A DNA stretch of 64,000 bases from Occallatibacter savannae (GCF_003131205.1 NZ_QFFY01000001.1:620001-684000), one strand, 5' to 3'; positions 34,017 to 44,008 are shown, counted from the first letter of the stretch. Notes: a model not told the origin generated them from the sequence alone. Program-made: numbers and translations.

Positions 34017-35597
34017 CTAATCGAGAGTTGAAACCGCCGTGTCGACTTGTTGAACAGGCGTATTCAAGATAGCCTGCGACCGACTCGGAACTAGATACTT
34101 CAGCATGGCGATCGTTTCCGCAATGGGTTTTGTACCCCGGTGAAGAACTACAACCGCGAGAAGATACAACACGAGAAACACGGCTGTGGTTACAACCAGC
34201 CTGAGCGCCGCAGCAGGCCCTCCCTCAAGCGCCACCGGAGTGTGGAAATTCCTTACAACGGCAAACGTCAACAATGCAGCCCCGCTCGACGCGGCGAAAT
34301 ACTTCCAGACCAGAGAGACCATCCGCCAAACGTTCAGCTCGATGGGCTTTCCCGCATACCACAGACCAGGGAGCATAAGAATGAAAAATGATGCCGTCCA
34401 TGCGAACGCGATTCCCGAGGGACCCCAGTGCAACATCATAAGGAATAGGCTTCCTGTGCAGGCAAACTCAATCAGTCCCCAGCGAAACCATCGCTCCGGC
34501 CGGCCAATTGCAAGGTGAATCCACCCGTGCGTGTTGTACAGCAGCATCACTCCAATACCTGGGCCGAAAAGCGTGAAAATCTTTCCTGCTTCATCCCACT
34601 GCGGGCCGAGCAACACGCGAATGAAATCTCTCCCGATCAGGCAGAAATCCGCCCCCACTCCCATTCCTACAAAAGCCAGTAGGGAAAGTGCTCGAAGAAA
34701 GTAGCGCTCAAACTGTTCGCGATCCGAGCTTACCCGGCTCAGCACGCCGACCGCTACCGAAGACAGCGGCGACAGCAGCTGCGTAGCCGCAAGCACAAAC
34801 AAATCGTAAGCCCGTTTGTAGAACCCGAGCACCTGGGCGCCGAATTTGTAGCCGACGAGTAGGTTATCGGTATTGCGCGTTAGATAGTTGAATCCGAAAT
34901 GCAGATAGACATTGAACGCAAACATGACCCCGGCTGAGGTATCCGACTTCCGGCTCGGCAGCCTGGGCACCCATTGGCACATCGACCAGGAAAGTATGGC
35001 GATCAGCAGATACTGTGCAACGCACCCCCAGACCAACGCCCAGTAGTGCAAGCCTGCCAGGGCGAAGAGAATGCAGAAAAGCACATAAGCCGCTGCTCCG
35101 ATGAAGTTGATAAGCGCGACTGTCCGGAAGTGCATGGCGCGCTGCAGCAGAGCCAGATGAATATACGCCAGGCATCCAAGGAAAATCGTCAGCGACATTC
35201 CAGCTGCAACAGGGGTCACAGCTGAGTTGTTGAAAAACAGGGCCATCAATCTGCCCGATGCGGCAAAAACAACCGTCAGCAGAGTCCCGATGCCTAGATT
35301 CACCCAGAACAGGTTGCTAGCAAGGCTCTCCGAGAGTTCTTCCCGCTGCATGATCAGTTCGGTGAATCCATTCAATCCCCAGCTGCGAAACAAGAGATTG
35401 AAAGTCGTCACCATGGTGACGATCCCGAAATCAGTTGGCGTAAGCAGACGCGCCAGCACAATGACAGAAGCCATTTGGACGACGAATCCAGCGGCTTGGC
35501 CGATGACTGAAGCAGCTGCTCCTCTGATTGCTGATCGGCGAAGTTCCTCCCCGGACTCTATCGCTCGGAATGCGCCATTCGGCTGAAACGGTCTCAA
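34017..35597 (-). CDS. Wzx-like lipopolysaccharide/oligosaccharide flippase (MOP superfamily)
   Basis: A 526-residue polytopic membrane protein with about 14 hydrophobic segments. GAAASVIGQAAGFVVQMASVIVLARLLTPTDFGIVTMV is the typical start of the PST/Wzx family, and SPLSSVAVGVLSRVSSDREQF matches a mid-protein conserved loop. It should move undecaprenyl-linked repeat units across the inner membrane. The start is TTG at 35597 with GAGGG a few bases upstream; no ATG fits the conserved N-terminus. It works with the Wzy-like protein two genes upstream. Confidence 0.9.
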   Translation of the reverse strand: MRPFQPNGAFRAIESGEELRRSAIRGAAASVIGQAAGFVVQMASVIVLARLLTPTDFGIVTMVTTFNLLFRSWGLNGFTELIMQREELSESLASNLFWVNLGIGTLLTVVFAASGRLMALFFNNSAVTPVAAGMSLTIFLGCLAYIHLALLQRAMHFRTVALINFIGAAAYVLFCILFALAGLHYWALVWGCVAQYLLIAILSWSMCQWVPRLPSRKSDTSAGVMFAFNVYLHFGFNYLTRNTDNLLVGYKFGAQVLGFYKRAYDLFVLAATQLLSPLSSVAVGVLSRVSSDREQFERYFLRALSLLAFVGMGVGADFCLIGRDFIRVLLGPQWDEAGKIFTLFGPGIGVMLLYNTHGWIHLAIGRPERWFRWGLIEFACTGSLFLMMLHWGPSGIAFAWTASFFILMLPGLWYAGKPIELNVWRMVSLVWKYFAASSGAALLTFAVVRNFHTPVALEGGPAAALRLVVTTAVFLVLYLLAVVVLHRGTKPIAETIAMLKYLVPSRSQAILNTPVQQVDTAVSTLD

Positions 35598-35616
35598 ATG
35601 CCCTCTTTAGCGGTGG

Positions 35617-37572
35617 CTAGTTCAATCGCAGCTCGCCCGATGCGACGAGGTGCTTCACAAGGAGCGCGGCGCCTTCCTTGCTCAAGTGATCACCGTCTCG
35701 CATCAGAGGTATAGCCTCCCCCGGATCAGCGTATTCGGCGCAGCCCCGCTCATCGCAGGTGGCTCGGTAAAGCGAAACATAGGGAACATTCCAGGTTGTC
35801 ATTCCAAGCGCCTGCATGCGTTCATCCATGGCCCGCGACGACTCTGCGAGATGCTGCTGTGGTAGATCAGGTTTATTCCAGGCGATCGAGTACGCGAGCA
35901 GTCGTGGCAGCGGCGAATCGTATTCCGCAACCGGTCCGAACAGCACCGTCTTCACGTTGTGATCCCTTGTCCATTGCAGAATCTCAACCAGCCCCTCCAG
36001 GCTCGCGGGATACCACTGCGCTTCCAGCAATAGTTCGCTGCCTGGGTGATTCTGCAGATAGTGATCCAGAACAAAATGAATCGCTTCATCGCAAGCAGGA
36101 GATCCCGTGGAGTGGATTGAAATACGGCAGCCCCACACCGAAGCTAGCTGTACGTTCTTGCCCCCTGTATTCATCGTCAGACCAGGCCACAATGAGGCCG
36201 CGTGGCTGTCCCCAAGAAGAAGATATCCGGCTTTTCCCTCGCCGATCTCATCGCACGATGAATTTGTGAATACAGTCTTGCGATTCGATTCTGTAATCCT
36301 GCAGGTACCCCACTGACCCAACGTCGGATCTCCTCCTCCTTCGGAGAAGAGCAGTGAAGCAATGCGCACCGCTCGTGGAGGGAAACGACTCTCAAATCCA
36401 CCGGAGGAAATCATGAGAACGCACACTGAGATAACCGCCGCTGCCACGGACCCCGACACATAAAACAGCGGCTTTCTTTCCACACGTCTCGGATGAGCTC
36501 GAAACGGCCGTTCAACATATCGCCATGAGAACGTCGCCGCGACAAACGAGAACAGAATGACGAACACCTTGTTCATGGTCTGCGAAGACAGCAGATAAGC
36601 CCATCCGTGCGGGACGATTGTCTTCAGATTGAACAGCAGGCCGTACTGGCTCAGAACGATGAGCGGCCAGTGCCATAGGTACAACGAATAGGATATAAGC
36701 CCGATGAACACGATCGGACGGCATGCCAGGCATCGCGACACAAGCGAGGCGCCGTTCTCTCCCGCCCCGATGATCAGTGCCGTCCCGATACAGGGCAAAA
36801 GTGCTGCCGGACCAGGAAACTTCGTGTGTGACGTATACTTCAGAACCGACCACCCGATCATGCCGATTCCGATCAATGTAGCGGCATTCCTCTTTGCCGC
36901 TGTCCTCATCTTCGGCCACAGCCCAAGAGAAAGAACCGTTCCAAGCAGAAGTTCCCACGCCCTCGTGTAGGGCATGTAGAACGCGCTCTTCTCGTCGTGC
37001 ATCACCACATACGCACTCAGCCCCAGCGAGATGAAAAACAGCCCGAGGATCAGTTCTCTTAATCTGCGGGGGAACAGTCGCTGCGCAATCAGCAACAGCA
37101 CCGGAAACGTCAGATAGAACTGTTCCTCAACGGCCAGCGACCACGTGTGCAATAGTGGCCTGGACAGCGGGGAGTCGAAATAGCCCGAGTGCAGCCAGAA
37201 GTAGAAATTCGATACCGAAAGCGTCGCGGCAACTGCCGATTTAGCAAAAGCCACCAACTCGGCCGGCAGGAACAAGAACCACGCCACAACGCACATCGCG
37301 CCCAGCATCGCGAAGAGCGCGGGAAAGATGCGCCTGATCCGTCGATCGTAGAACGACACGATCGAGAATGTCCCTGCATTAATCTCCGACACGATGATCG
37401 AACTGATGAGGTATCCGGAGATGACGAAGAATACATCGACCCCGACGAAGCCTCCCGAAATTCTCCCCGGCGACAAGTGAAACGCAAGTACACTCAGCAC
37501 TGCTACGCAGCGAAGACCGTCGATATCCGGCCGATACTTCGGCTTCTGCGCCGTGGAGATTGCATTGCTCAT
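35617..37572 (-). CDS. OafA/YrhL-type acyltransferase with C-terminal SGNH domain
   Basis: A 651-residue protein. Residues 1 to about 390 are an acyltransferase-3 membrane domain (YRPDIDGLRCVAVLSVLAFHL near the start, FVGVDVFFVISGYLISS next, about ten membrane segments). The C-terminal 250 residues are periplasmic with SGNH-hydrolase signs: YLLLGDSHAASLWPGL (GDSH) and RDGDHLSKEGAALL (late Asp and His). Such fusions O-acetylate extracellular glycans: the membrane part passes the acyl group to the SGNH domain. It lies between the flippase and polymerase genes, so it likely decorates the Wzx/Wzy polymer. Confidence 0.92.
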   Translation of the reverse strand: MSNAISTAQKPKYRPDIDGLRCVAVLSVLAFHLSPGRISGGFVGVDVFFVISGYLISSIIVSEINAGTFSIVSFYDRRIRRIFPALFAMLGAMCVVAWFLFLPAELVAFAKSAVAATLSVSNFYFWLHSGYFDSPLSRPLLHTWSLAVEEQFYLTFPVLLLIAQRLFPRRLRELILGLFFISLGLSAYVVMHDEKSAFYMPYTRAWELLLGTVLSLGLWPKMRTAAKRNAATLIGIGMIGWSVLKYTSHTKFPGPAALLPCIGTALIIGAGENGASLVSRCLACRPIVFIGLISYSLYLWHWPLIVLSQYGLLFNLKTIVPHGWAYLLSSQTMNKVFVILFSFVAATFSWRYVERPFRAHPRRVERKPLFYVSGSVAAAVISVCVLMISSGGFESRFPPRAVRIASLLFSEGGGDPTLGQWGTCRITESNRKTVFTNSSCDEIGEGKAGYLLLGDSHAASLWPGLTMNTGGKNVQLASVWGCRISIHSTGSPACDEAIHFVLDHYLQNHPGSELLLEAQWYPASLEGLVEILQWTRDHNVKTVLFGPVAEYDSPLPRLLAYSIAWNKPDLPQQHLAESSRAMDERMQALGMTTWNVPYVSLYRATCDERGCAEYADPGEAIPLMRDGDHLSKEGAALLVKHLVASGELRLN

Positions 37573-37639
37573 GATTGACTTGAGGGCTCCGATGACTGGA
37601 AACTTGGAAGACTCTAGATCTGCTTGTGTGTTGCGGACA

Positions 37640-39085
37640 TCAGAAACCGCGCGCTAGGGGCACATCGCTGTTCGCGGCGAAAGCCTCGCCGTAGCCTGCT
37701 TGCCGGCTTACACTCATGCTCTTCGCCTTCGACCTCGTTCGTCGAACAGCCCACAGGCCCGAGCTCGCTCCGGTTGCGCACACAATTGAAGTCAGGAGCA
37801 TGATCCACATTGAGGTCATGGTTCTGAAGCCGGCTTCCGTGATTCCGTAGAAGGCACCCCCCACCACGAACGCGAGCAGCAGCCCGCCAACTGACCGGTC
37901 ATACCGGAATGCCGCCACTGCACGGCGATATCCATTGAGCAGGACAATACCGATGAGAACCACACCCACCCAGCCAAGATTCAGGTAGACCTCGATATAG
38001 CCGTTGTGTGCTTCGTTGATCTGCTCCGCGTGGTACCAGTTCAGGAGGTTGCGGTGGAATATCTTCGCATCCGGGCTCGTCCAGAAGCTGTCGAACCCAG
38101 CGCCGAACAGAGGATTCGATGCAGCCGGCAGCAGCGCAGCCCAGATCAGTGTCCTGCCTGACAACGTCGACTGCCTGCCCAGCGCGCCGGCCACCGTACC
38201 CATGCCTCCAATCAGCAGAACGATTGCACCCACAATTACGATGGCTGCACAAAGCGCGTGCACTCGGGCGGGCTTTCCGCTGATTGCGCGCGTATTCGTC
38301 GCAACAATTAGTCCGCCACCCAGCAGGAAGCATGCAATCGAAGTAGACGAATGCGCCATCCACAGCAGAACGATTCCGAAGCCCATCAAAGTGAACTGTG
38401 CGAAGAGCCTCCTTTTGCGGTGCGGCGCATTTCGGTCCGCCAGCAAGCGGCGAATGGTCCACAACGTACCCAGCGCGACGATGTAGACGATCAGTCCGAG
38501 GGTGTTCTTATTCGTGTTCACGCCCACATTCATCGGCCCGCCTTCAGGATCGAACACGCGCCCGGTCGCCGTATACCGGATCATGAAAACGGAAAAAGGC
38601 AGAAGTACAAAACCGATTCTCGAGAAGAAGTCCTGCAGGGCTTCGATCGGGTTTGCGTCTGTGGCAACAATCAGCGCCATCATCACATCGCCAACATCCT
38701 TCGCCCAACGTTTGAACGCCGGCCCTGTGTAGGGCGCCCACGTCACGCTGATCAGGCAATACACCGAGTACAAAACGATCGGCGACATCCGAACCAGGTA
38801 TTGAGCTGTCTTCTTCCTCCTCTGGATCAGAACGACGAGAGCCAGAAACATAAGGCCCGCGTAGAAGGCAGCGTCGACAGAACTGCCCTCGAGCGTCGAC
38901 GCCAGATCGTCAGAGGACAGGTCCCGCACTCCCAGCCACATCGAAAGCGGCCTTGACCCTATGATCATGAGCCAGATCACCGGCAGCCACAGAGCCTTCG
39001 AACTCTTTGCGCTACCATCCCGATTCAGGTAGAAGAGCCCGATGACCCCGGCGGCACAGATTGTGAATGCAACTAAAGTGCTCAT
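37640..39085 (-). CDS. O-antigen ligase/polymerase family membrane protein (Wzy/WaaL-like)
   Basis: A 481-residue protein with about 11-12 hydrophobic segments. The segment NWYHAEQINEAHNGYIEVYLNLGWVGVVLIG carries the HN(x)Y-type motif of the O-antigen ligase family (PF04932), preceded by a large periplasmic loop with GRTLIWAALLPAASNPLFGAGFDSFW. It could polymerise repeat units (Wzy) or ligate them to an acceptor; sequence alone does not separate these. A polymerase is favoured by the Wzx and Wzz homologues in the same locus. Confidence 0.87.
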   Translation of the reverse strand: MSTLVAFTICAAGVIGLFYLNRDGSAKSSKALWLPVIWLMIIGSRPLSMWLGVRDLSSDDLASTLEGSSVDAAFYAGLMFLALVVLIQRRKKTAQYLVRMSPIVLYSVYCLISVTWAPYTGPAFKRWAKDVGDVMMALIVATDANPIEALQDFFSRIGFVLLPFSVFMIRYTATGRVFDPEGGPMNVGVNTNKNTLGLIVYIVALGTLWTIRRLLADRNAPHRKRRLFAQFTLMGFGIVLLWMAHSSTSIACFLLGGGLIVATNTRAISGKPARVHALCAAIVIVGAIVLLIGGMGTVAGALGRQSTLSGRTLIWAALLPAASNPLFGAGFDSFWTSPDAKIFHRNLLNWYHAEQINEAHNGYIEVYLNLGWVGVVLIGIVLLNGYRRAVAAFRYDRSVGGLLLAFVVGGAFYGITEAGFRTMTSMWIMLLTSIVCATGASSGLWAVRRTRSKAKSMSVSRQAGYGEAFAANSDVPLARGF

Positions 39086-39146
39086 GATTTTGTTTGAAGC
39101 CCTGCTTCTCTACTCCTTAGCGAACGCCCGGACACTTCGCATGTCC

Positions 39147-40166
39147 TTAGTTGAAGACCAGCTTGTAGGCGCGGTCTATGCCGGCTGCCGCGTGTCTGGC
39201 GCGATCCAGCACTTCCACGCCTGCGATCGTGAGGACGAATGCTCCAAAAAAGGTCCCGGCCAGAACATACGCATCCGGCCCTCGGTGTCTGAAGAGCGCG
39301 GCCAGGAGTTGCAGAATCACAATCTGGAAGATATATCCAAAGAGCGAATACTTCCCCAGCAGGTCGATAGTTCCGCGGACTCTGCTCTTCTCAGAACTAA
39401 ACAGACCAATTGCGTAGAGCACAATCAGCGTCAGGAAAGTTCCCGCAATCTGCAGAAGGAACGGTACGCCATATCTCGTGATGGCCACCGTATACAACGC
39501 ATAAGCGATTCCGATCGCAAACCAGTGTGAAACGGCCTTGTTGATCTTCTCCATCGGAATCGCTCCCATGACTACGCCCATCATCCCGATGCTAAGTATC
39601 TCGAGATTCATGCTCGGCAACTCCATGAGTTCAAGCCCTGATGCAGCAAGGAAAAACAGCGCAAACACGACATACGACGTCCATCGAAATCGCCGGAAGA
39701 GCGGGATCAGCAACCCGGAGAAGACCAGCAGATACCCGATCGGCACAAGAATCGAAAACGACACAATCTTCGTCGTGAAGTTTCCAGTGAGAAATGCTGC
39801 TACGATGCTCTGTTCATCAACCTGGCGAAATGCCGAGGAGCCCGGAGACAAGACTGGCAGCGCCAGAATGCGCCCCACATTGAGTAGAACAAAGATGAGG
39901 AGGATCTTCAGGCCCCTGGTCACAAGCCGCTTTGTGATGTCGAAACTCTCCACCCTCTGTCTTGACAGATACACGCTTGAAACCATGAAGCCCGTGATGA
40001 AGATAAAAGACGGGCTAAGAAAGCGCAGATACGGATAGTAGGGCCACTCCAATCCAATGAAATAGTTGACCCAGTGATAGAGAACCATGAAAAGCACCAG
40101 CGCGCCCTTGGTGAAATCCAGAGCTGCAATCCGGTTCTGTTTCACAGGGCTTGAGGTGGCCAGCAT
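39147..40166 (-). CDS. Multi-pass membrane acyltransferase-like protein (OpgC/DUF1624-like)
   Basis: A 339-residue membrane protein with about ten hydrophobic segments. RIAALDFTKGALVLFMVLYHWVNYF resembles the DxxRGxAIxxMVxxH start of heparan-N-acetyltransferase-like and OpgC proteins, which move acyl groups across membranes. SPSFIFITGFMVSSVYLSR is the second shared feature. It is smaller than OafA proteins and has no SGNH domain. It may acetylate or succinylate the growing glycan; the acyl group is unknown. Confidence 0.7.
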   Translation of the reverse strand: MLATSSPVKQNRIAALDFTKGALVLFMVLYHWVNYFIGLEWPYYPYLRFLSPSFIFITGFMVSSVYLSRQRVESFDITKRLVTRGLKILLIFVLLNVGRILALPVLSPGSSAFRQVDEQSIVAAFLTGNFTTKIVSFSILVPIGYLLVFSGLLIPLFRRFRWTSYVVFALFFLAASGLELMELPSMNLEILSIGMMGVVMGAIPMEKINKAVSHWFAIGIAYALYTVAITRYGVPFLLQIAGTFLTLIVLYAIGLFSSEKSRVRGTIDLLGKYSLFGYIFQIVILQLLAALFRHRGPDAYVLAGTFFGAFVLTIAGVEVLDRARHAAAGIDRAYKLVFN

Positions 40167-40220
40167 TTCAATTCCTCATGCGGAGCAATCATGTTGTGCT
40201 GCGCGGCGAACCGGATCCGT

Positions 40221-41126
40221 TCAGGATTCCGCCGAGACACGATAGCGCCGTTCATACCACGCCCTGCGTAAATTGCGAAACTTCTCGGCCACTGGTTCCG
40301 GAATTCGATCGGCCGCCCGATGATGAAGCCCATAACGAAGCGCAAGCCTGCCGGTCGCGGTCAGCGGCACGTAGTACCGCGGAATGTCTACGCGCTCGAA
40401 GCCGTTCACTTCCTTGAAGTGCGTCAGGCTGTCGGCTTTTCCCCCGTAGTTGAAATTCTCATAGATGAGATAGGACACTCCCTGCCTCGCGCAGGCGCGC
40501 ACAGCTTCGGCGATCAGTGCATTCGTTGGAGCTTTGTCCTTGTGCTGAACCATCGATAGGATGTGCACCAGACAGGCCTGTGTGCGGCTCTGATCCATCG
40601 ACAGCTTGGTGAAACCGATCATCACCTCTCCCACAAATGCCCCGACATAGATGCTGCGGTCCAGAAACGTGCCAGCGTACTTGCGTGCCCCCTCCATCGT
40701 CATCCCGTAGTGAGGAAACTTCTTGCCCTGCCGAACCGGCGTCTCGTTGTAAATTCCGCAAATGCCGCGCAGCAGTTCATCGCCAAACGGAACCTCACGA
40801 AGAACGACCCCCTTCTTTTCAGCTTGCCTCGCTCGATTCCGCGGATACGATCGAATCTGGTTGTTCCACCAGTTCTCGAACGTGGAAACCGGCAGCACTG
40901 CAAGGTTATCCATTTCGACGGGATAAGAATGTCTGACAGACGTATCGGGCAGCCTCTGAAGAAATGTGAAGACATCGGCGCCCGATCCACTTGCCTTCAA
41001 TATCTCTACAGCAGCTTTCGGATCGTCAGGAAAGGTGTACTTTTCCCCATCCATGCGCGCGATGCGCACGACCCGGCCCTGAATCACTACGTCATTATCG
41101 AACAGCTTTACTCTAGAGGGTTTCAT
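40221..41126 (-). CDS. GNAT/FemAB-like acyltransferase-type protein
   Basis: A soluble protein of about 301 residues. ATG at 41126 is used, though an upstream GTG at 41147 is possible and neither has a clear ribosome site. LPVSTFENWWNNQIRSYPRNRARQAEKKGV followed by YVGAFVGEVMIGFTKLSMDQ and HKDKAPTNALIAEAVRACARQGVSYLIYENFNYG resembles the double-GNAT FemAB-like acyltransferases seen in exosortase-type polysaccharide loci. It would transfer an acyl or aminoacyl group to a sugar. The assignment rests on general pattern only. Confidence 0.6.
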   Translation of the reverse strand: MKPSRVKLFDNDVVIQGRVVRIARMDGEKYTFPDDPKAAVEILKASGSGADVFTFLQRLPDTSVRHSYPVEMDNLAVLPVSTFENWWNNQIRSYPRNRARQAEKKGVVLREVPFGDELLRGICGIYNETPVRQGKKFPHYGMTMEGARKYAGTFLDRSIYVGAFVGEVMIGFTKLSMDQSRTQACLVHILSMVQHKDKAPTNALIAEAVRACARQGVSYLIYENFNYGGKADSLTHFKEVNGFERVDIPRYYVPLTATGRLALRYGLHHRAADRIPEPVAEKFRNLRRAWYERRYRVSAES

Positions 41127-41159
41127 AGCTCCCGCTATCACCGACACTCATTTGAAGGT

Positions 41160-42407
41160 TCACGATGCCGAACGGCCGACAGAGATCAAGGACTCCGCCC
41201 CGGCCGGACTCTCTTCGGTGCGCGACGTCGCAAACGCAATTACTTCTGCTGCCACCTTCTCCTGTTGTTCCCGCGTGAGTTGCGGATACATGGGCAGCGA
41301 GACAATCTCCGCTGCAGCGCTCTCGGTAACCGGGAAATCTCCGGCGCTGTAGTTTAGCGAGACGTACGCCCGCTGCAGATGCAACGGCACCGGATAATGA
41401 ATGCCCGTGCCGATTCCCGCTTCTTTCAGATGCTGCATCAGTCCTTCACGGTCATTGGTTCGAATCACGTACAGGTGATAGACGCCCCGAGACCAGTTCG
41501 GCTCCCACGGAAAACTGACCGCATCGCATTTCGATAGCAGGCGGTTGTACTCGGCCGCCCTCTCCCGCCGTGCCTCGTTCCAAGCCTTCAGGTGTCCAAG
41601 CTTCACGTGCAGAATGCCGGCCTGCAGTGCATCAAGCCGTCCGTTGTAGCCTTCGATCGCGTGATAGTACTTCCGGCTCTGGCCGTGATCGCGAAGCATC
41701 TTCGTCTTCTCCGCCATCGCCGCATCGTTCGTCGTGATCGCTCCGGCTTCCCCGCATGCACCCAGATTCTTCCCTGGATAGAAGCTGAACGCAGCCGCCT
41801 TCCCCATCGATCCCGCTTTGAACCAGCGGTTGTGTTTCTTCGAAAAGTATTCGGCTCCGTGCGCCTGGCACGCGTCCTCGATAACGATGAGCCCGTACTC
41901 TTCTGCCAGTTCGAGGATCCTGTCCATATCGGCGACCTGCCCGTACAGATGCACGGGAACGATCGCGGTCACGGGTCTGCCGCTGCGAAGGCTTACAAGC
42001 TTTCCGGCCTTGTCGCGAACGCACTTCTTCTCCAGATAGCGCTGCAGCATGACCGTGGACATGTTGTACGTCTGCTCGTCTACGTCCACGAACTCCGGGA
42101 TGGCGCGCGCCTGCGAGATCGCCTCCGTTGTCGCGATGAACGTATGCGGAACCGTCAGCACGACATCTCCAGCCTGAACGCCGCTGGCCATGATCGCGAA
42201 CCGGAGTGCATCCGTACCGCTGTTCACCGCGATCGAGTGGCGAACGTCGCAGAACTCCGCAAACGCTGCTTCGAAGTTCTCGACCATTGGACCACCGATG
42301 AAACCCGCCGTGTGCAACACGCGGCGAAACAAGGCAGTAAGTTCCTCCTCGAGCTCTACATGAGGGGTAACCAAGTCGAGAAACGGGATTGCTACATCAG
42401 TATTCAT
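41160..42407 (-). CDS. DegT/DnrJ/EryC1/StrS aminotransferase (WbpE-like)
   Basis: From ATG at 42407, with AGGAGA nearby, the protein has 415 residues; the upstream twelve codons of the open frame lack any signal. AIPFLDLVTPHVELEEELTALF is the family start, VIEDACQAHGAEY the PLP-binding Asp region, and FSFYPGKNLGACGEAGAI carries the PLP lysine. Together with the WbpB-like oxidoreductase and WbpD-like acetyltransferase just upstream, it fits the 3-aminotransferase step (WbpE) in UDP-2,3-diacetamido-glucuronic acid synthesis. Confidence 0.9.
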   Translation of the reverse strand: MNTDVAIPFLDLVTPHVELEEELTALFRRVLHTAGFIGGPMVENFEAAFAEFCDVRHSIAVNSGTDALRFAIMASGVQAGDVVLTVPHTFIATTEAISQARAIPEFVDVDEQTYNMSTVMLQRYLEKKCVRDKAGKLVSLRSGRPVTAIVPVHLYGQVADMDRILELAEEYGLIVIEDACQAHGAEYFSKKHNRWFKAGSMGKAAAFSFYPGKNLGACGEAGAITTNDAAMAEKTKMLRDHGQSRKYYHAIEGYNGRLDALQAGILHVKLGHLKAWNEARRERAAEYNRLLSKCDAVSFPWEPNWSRGVYHLYVIRTNDREGLMQHLKEAGIGTGIHYPVPLHLQRAYVSLNYSAGDFPVTESAAAEIVSLPMYPQLTREQQEKVAAEVIAFATSRTEESPAGAESLISVGRSAS

Positions 42408-42503
42408 GGCCTCTCCTGACTGATGCTCTTTTTGAAGTCGCACAAACGGTGCGGTCTGCTTCGAGCTGATTTTGAGACTTTGGCTGCCGGATCCGGACTA
42501 GCG

Positions 42504-43013
42504 TCAACCCGCGGCAAGAGATTTGTTTTTGTCCGATGTGTTCAGGGCTCGCAACACCTTCGCCGGATTGCCTGCCACCACTGTGTTCGCTGGAACATCG
42601 CGGGTGATCACGCTGCCCGCGCCGACAATCGCATTTTCTCCGATCGTCACGTTCGGCAGGATCGTTGCGCCCGTTCCCACCGACGCACCCCGCTTCACCA
42701 GCGTCTTCTCGACCTTCCAGTCCGCCTCGGTCTGCAGGTTGCCGTCGGCGGCGGTGGCGCGCGGATAGATGTCGTTCGTGAACATCACACCGTGCCCGAT
42801 AAATACGTTGTCCTCGATCGTCACGCCCTCACAGATGAACGAGTGGCTCGAAATCTTGCAGCGACGGCCAACTTTCGCGTTCTTCTGGATCTCTACGAAG
42901 GCGCCGATCTTCGTCTCGTCGCCAATCTCGCAGCCGTAAAGGTTGATGAACTTCGAAAGGCGAACGTCCGCGCCCAGCTTCACGTCGTCAGCAATGCTGT
43001 TGAAGGTGTTCAC
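42504..43013 (-). CDS. wbpD: WbpD-like sugar N-acetyltransferase (hexapeptide family)
   Basis: A 169-residue left-handed beta-helix protein (INLYGCEIGDETKIGAFVEI; RCKISSHSFICEGVTIEDNV; GTGATILPNVTIGENAIVGA). HGVMFTNDIYPRATAADG and the terminal PANTVVAGNPAKVLR match WbpD, which acetylates the 3-amino group of UDP-GlcNAc3NA. The start is GTG at 43013 overlapping the oxidoreductase stop as GTGA, so the two are translationally coupled. A 96-base gap with a small inverted repeat (CGCAC/GTGCG, 42439-42453) follows before the aminotransferase. Confidence 0.88.
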   Translation of the reverse strand: MNTFNSIADDVKLGADVRLSKFINLYGCEIGDETKIGAFVEIQKNAKVGRRCKISSHSFICEGVTIEDNVFIGHGVMFTNDIYPRATAADGNLQTEADWKVEKTLVKRGASVGTGATILPNVTIGENAIVGAGSVITRDVPANTVVAGNPAKVLRALNTSDKNKSLAAG

Positions 43014-44008
43014 AGGTAGACAAGCGCTCCCTTTTTCTTCAGAGACTCATCTGCCGTCTCGAGCATTCGCACCACTCGCAAACCGGCACATCCGTCGTTG
43101 AACGGTTTTTGACCGCTCGAGACGCACTCCACGAAGTAAGCCATCTCCTGCTTCAGCGCCTCGCCTTGCTCCAGTTGCGGAGACCACATGTCACCCGAGC
43201 GGTAGCTGACCAGCAGTTCGTACACGCCTTCTCTGCTGCCGATCTGGACGCCCTTGTCGTAGATCTTCAGCTTCTCATCGGCCTCAAGGTCGTTCCACAC
43301 CAGCATCCGCTTCTCGCCGCCGATAAGCGTCGTTCTCACCTTGACCGGTGAAAGCCAATTCACGTTAACGTGGGCAATCACCTTCTCGGGAAAGTAAAGT
43401 GTCATATACGCCACGTCTTCATGTCCGTTCAGATGTCCCTGCCCCGTTGCAACCACAGCCTGCGGATCGCCCTTCAGCAGGTAGTCCATGATCGACAGGT
43501 CGTGCGGAGCAAGGTCCCAAAGCACGTTGCAGTCATGTTGAAACAGGCCCAGGTTCACGCGCGTGGAATCGTAGTAGTAGAGCGGCCCCAGTGCGCCGTC
43601 ATCTACGAGTTGCTTGATTTTCTTCACCGCCCCTGTAAACAGGAACGTGTGGTCCACCATCAAGGTCAGGTTCTTCTGCGCGGCAAGATTGATCAGTTCC
43701 TCGCCCTGCGCCGAAGTGCTCGTGAACGGCTTTTCCACGAAAACATGCTTGCCATTCTGCAGTGCCGCCTTGGCAAGCTCGTAGTGTGTCCACACCGGCG
43801 ACACCACTGCAATCGCGTCGATCTCCGTCGACGTGATCACTTCGTTTGAATTAGGAACGACCTTGATGCCCGGATGGGCTTTCTGAGCACGAATACGGGC
43901 CTGAGGGCTGATCTCGGCAATGGCCACCACTTGAGAACCCTCCAGATTCGAGAGGTTTCTCACGATATTCGGGCCCCAGTAGCCGTAACCAATTACGCCA
44001 AACTTCAT
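43010..44008 (-). CDS. wbpB: Gfo/Idh/MocA oxidoreductase (WbpB-like)
   Basis: A 332-residue NAD-dependent dehydrogenase. MKFGVIGYGYWGPNIVRNLS has the GxGxxG site, and NGKHVFVEKPFT the catalytic EKP motif of the family. VNWLSPVKVRTTLIGGEKRM belongs to the C-terminal sheet domain. In the WbpB pathway this enzyme oxidises C3 of UDP-GlcNAcA before transamination by WbpE. The two genes after it (WbpD- and WbpE-like) complete that series. A dedicated WbpA (UDP-GlcNAc 6-dehydrogenase) is not seen next to them. Confidence 0.9.
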   Translation of the reverse strand: MKFGVIGYGYWGPNIVRNLSNLEGSQVVAIAEISPQARIRAQKAHPGIKVVPNSNEVITSTEIDAIAVVSPVWTHYELAKAALQNGKHVFVEKPFTSTSAQGEELINLAAQKNLTLMVDHTFLFTGAVKKIKQLVDDGALGPLYYYDSTRVNLGLFQHDCNVLWDLAPHDLSIMDYLLKGDPQAVVATGQGHLNGHEDVAYMTLYFPEKVIAHVNVNWLSPVKVRTTLIGGEKRMLVWNDLEADEKLKIYDKGVQIGSREGVYELLVSYRSGDMWSPQLEQGEALKQEMAYFVECVSSGQKPFNDGCAGLRVVRMLETADESLKKKGALVYL

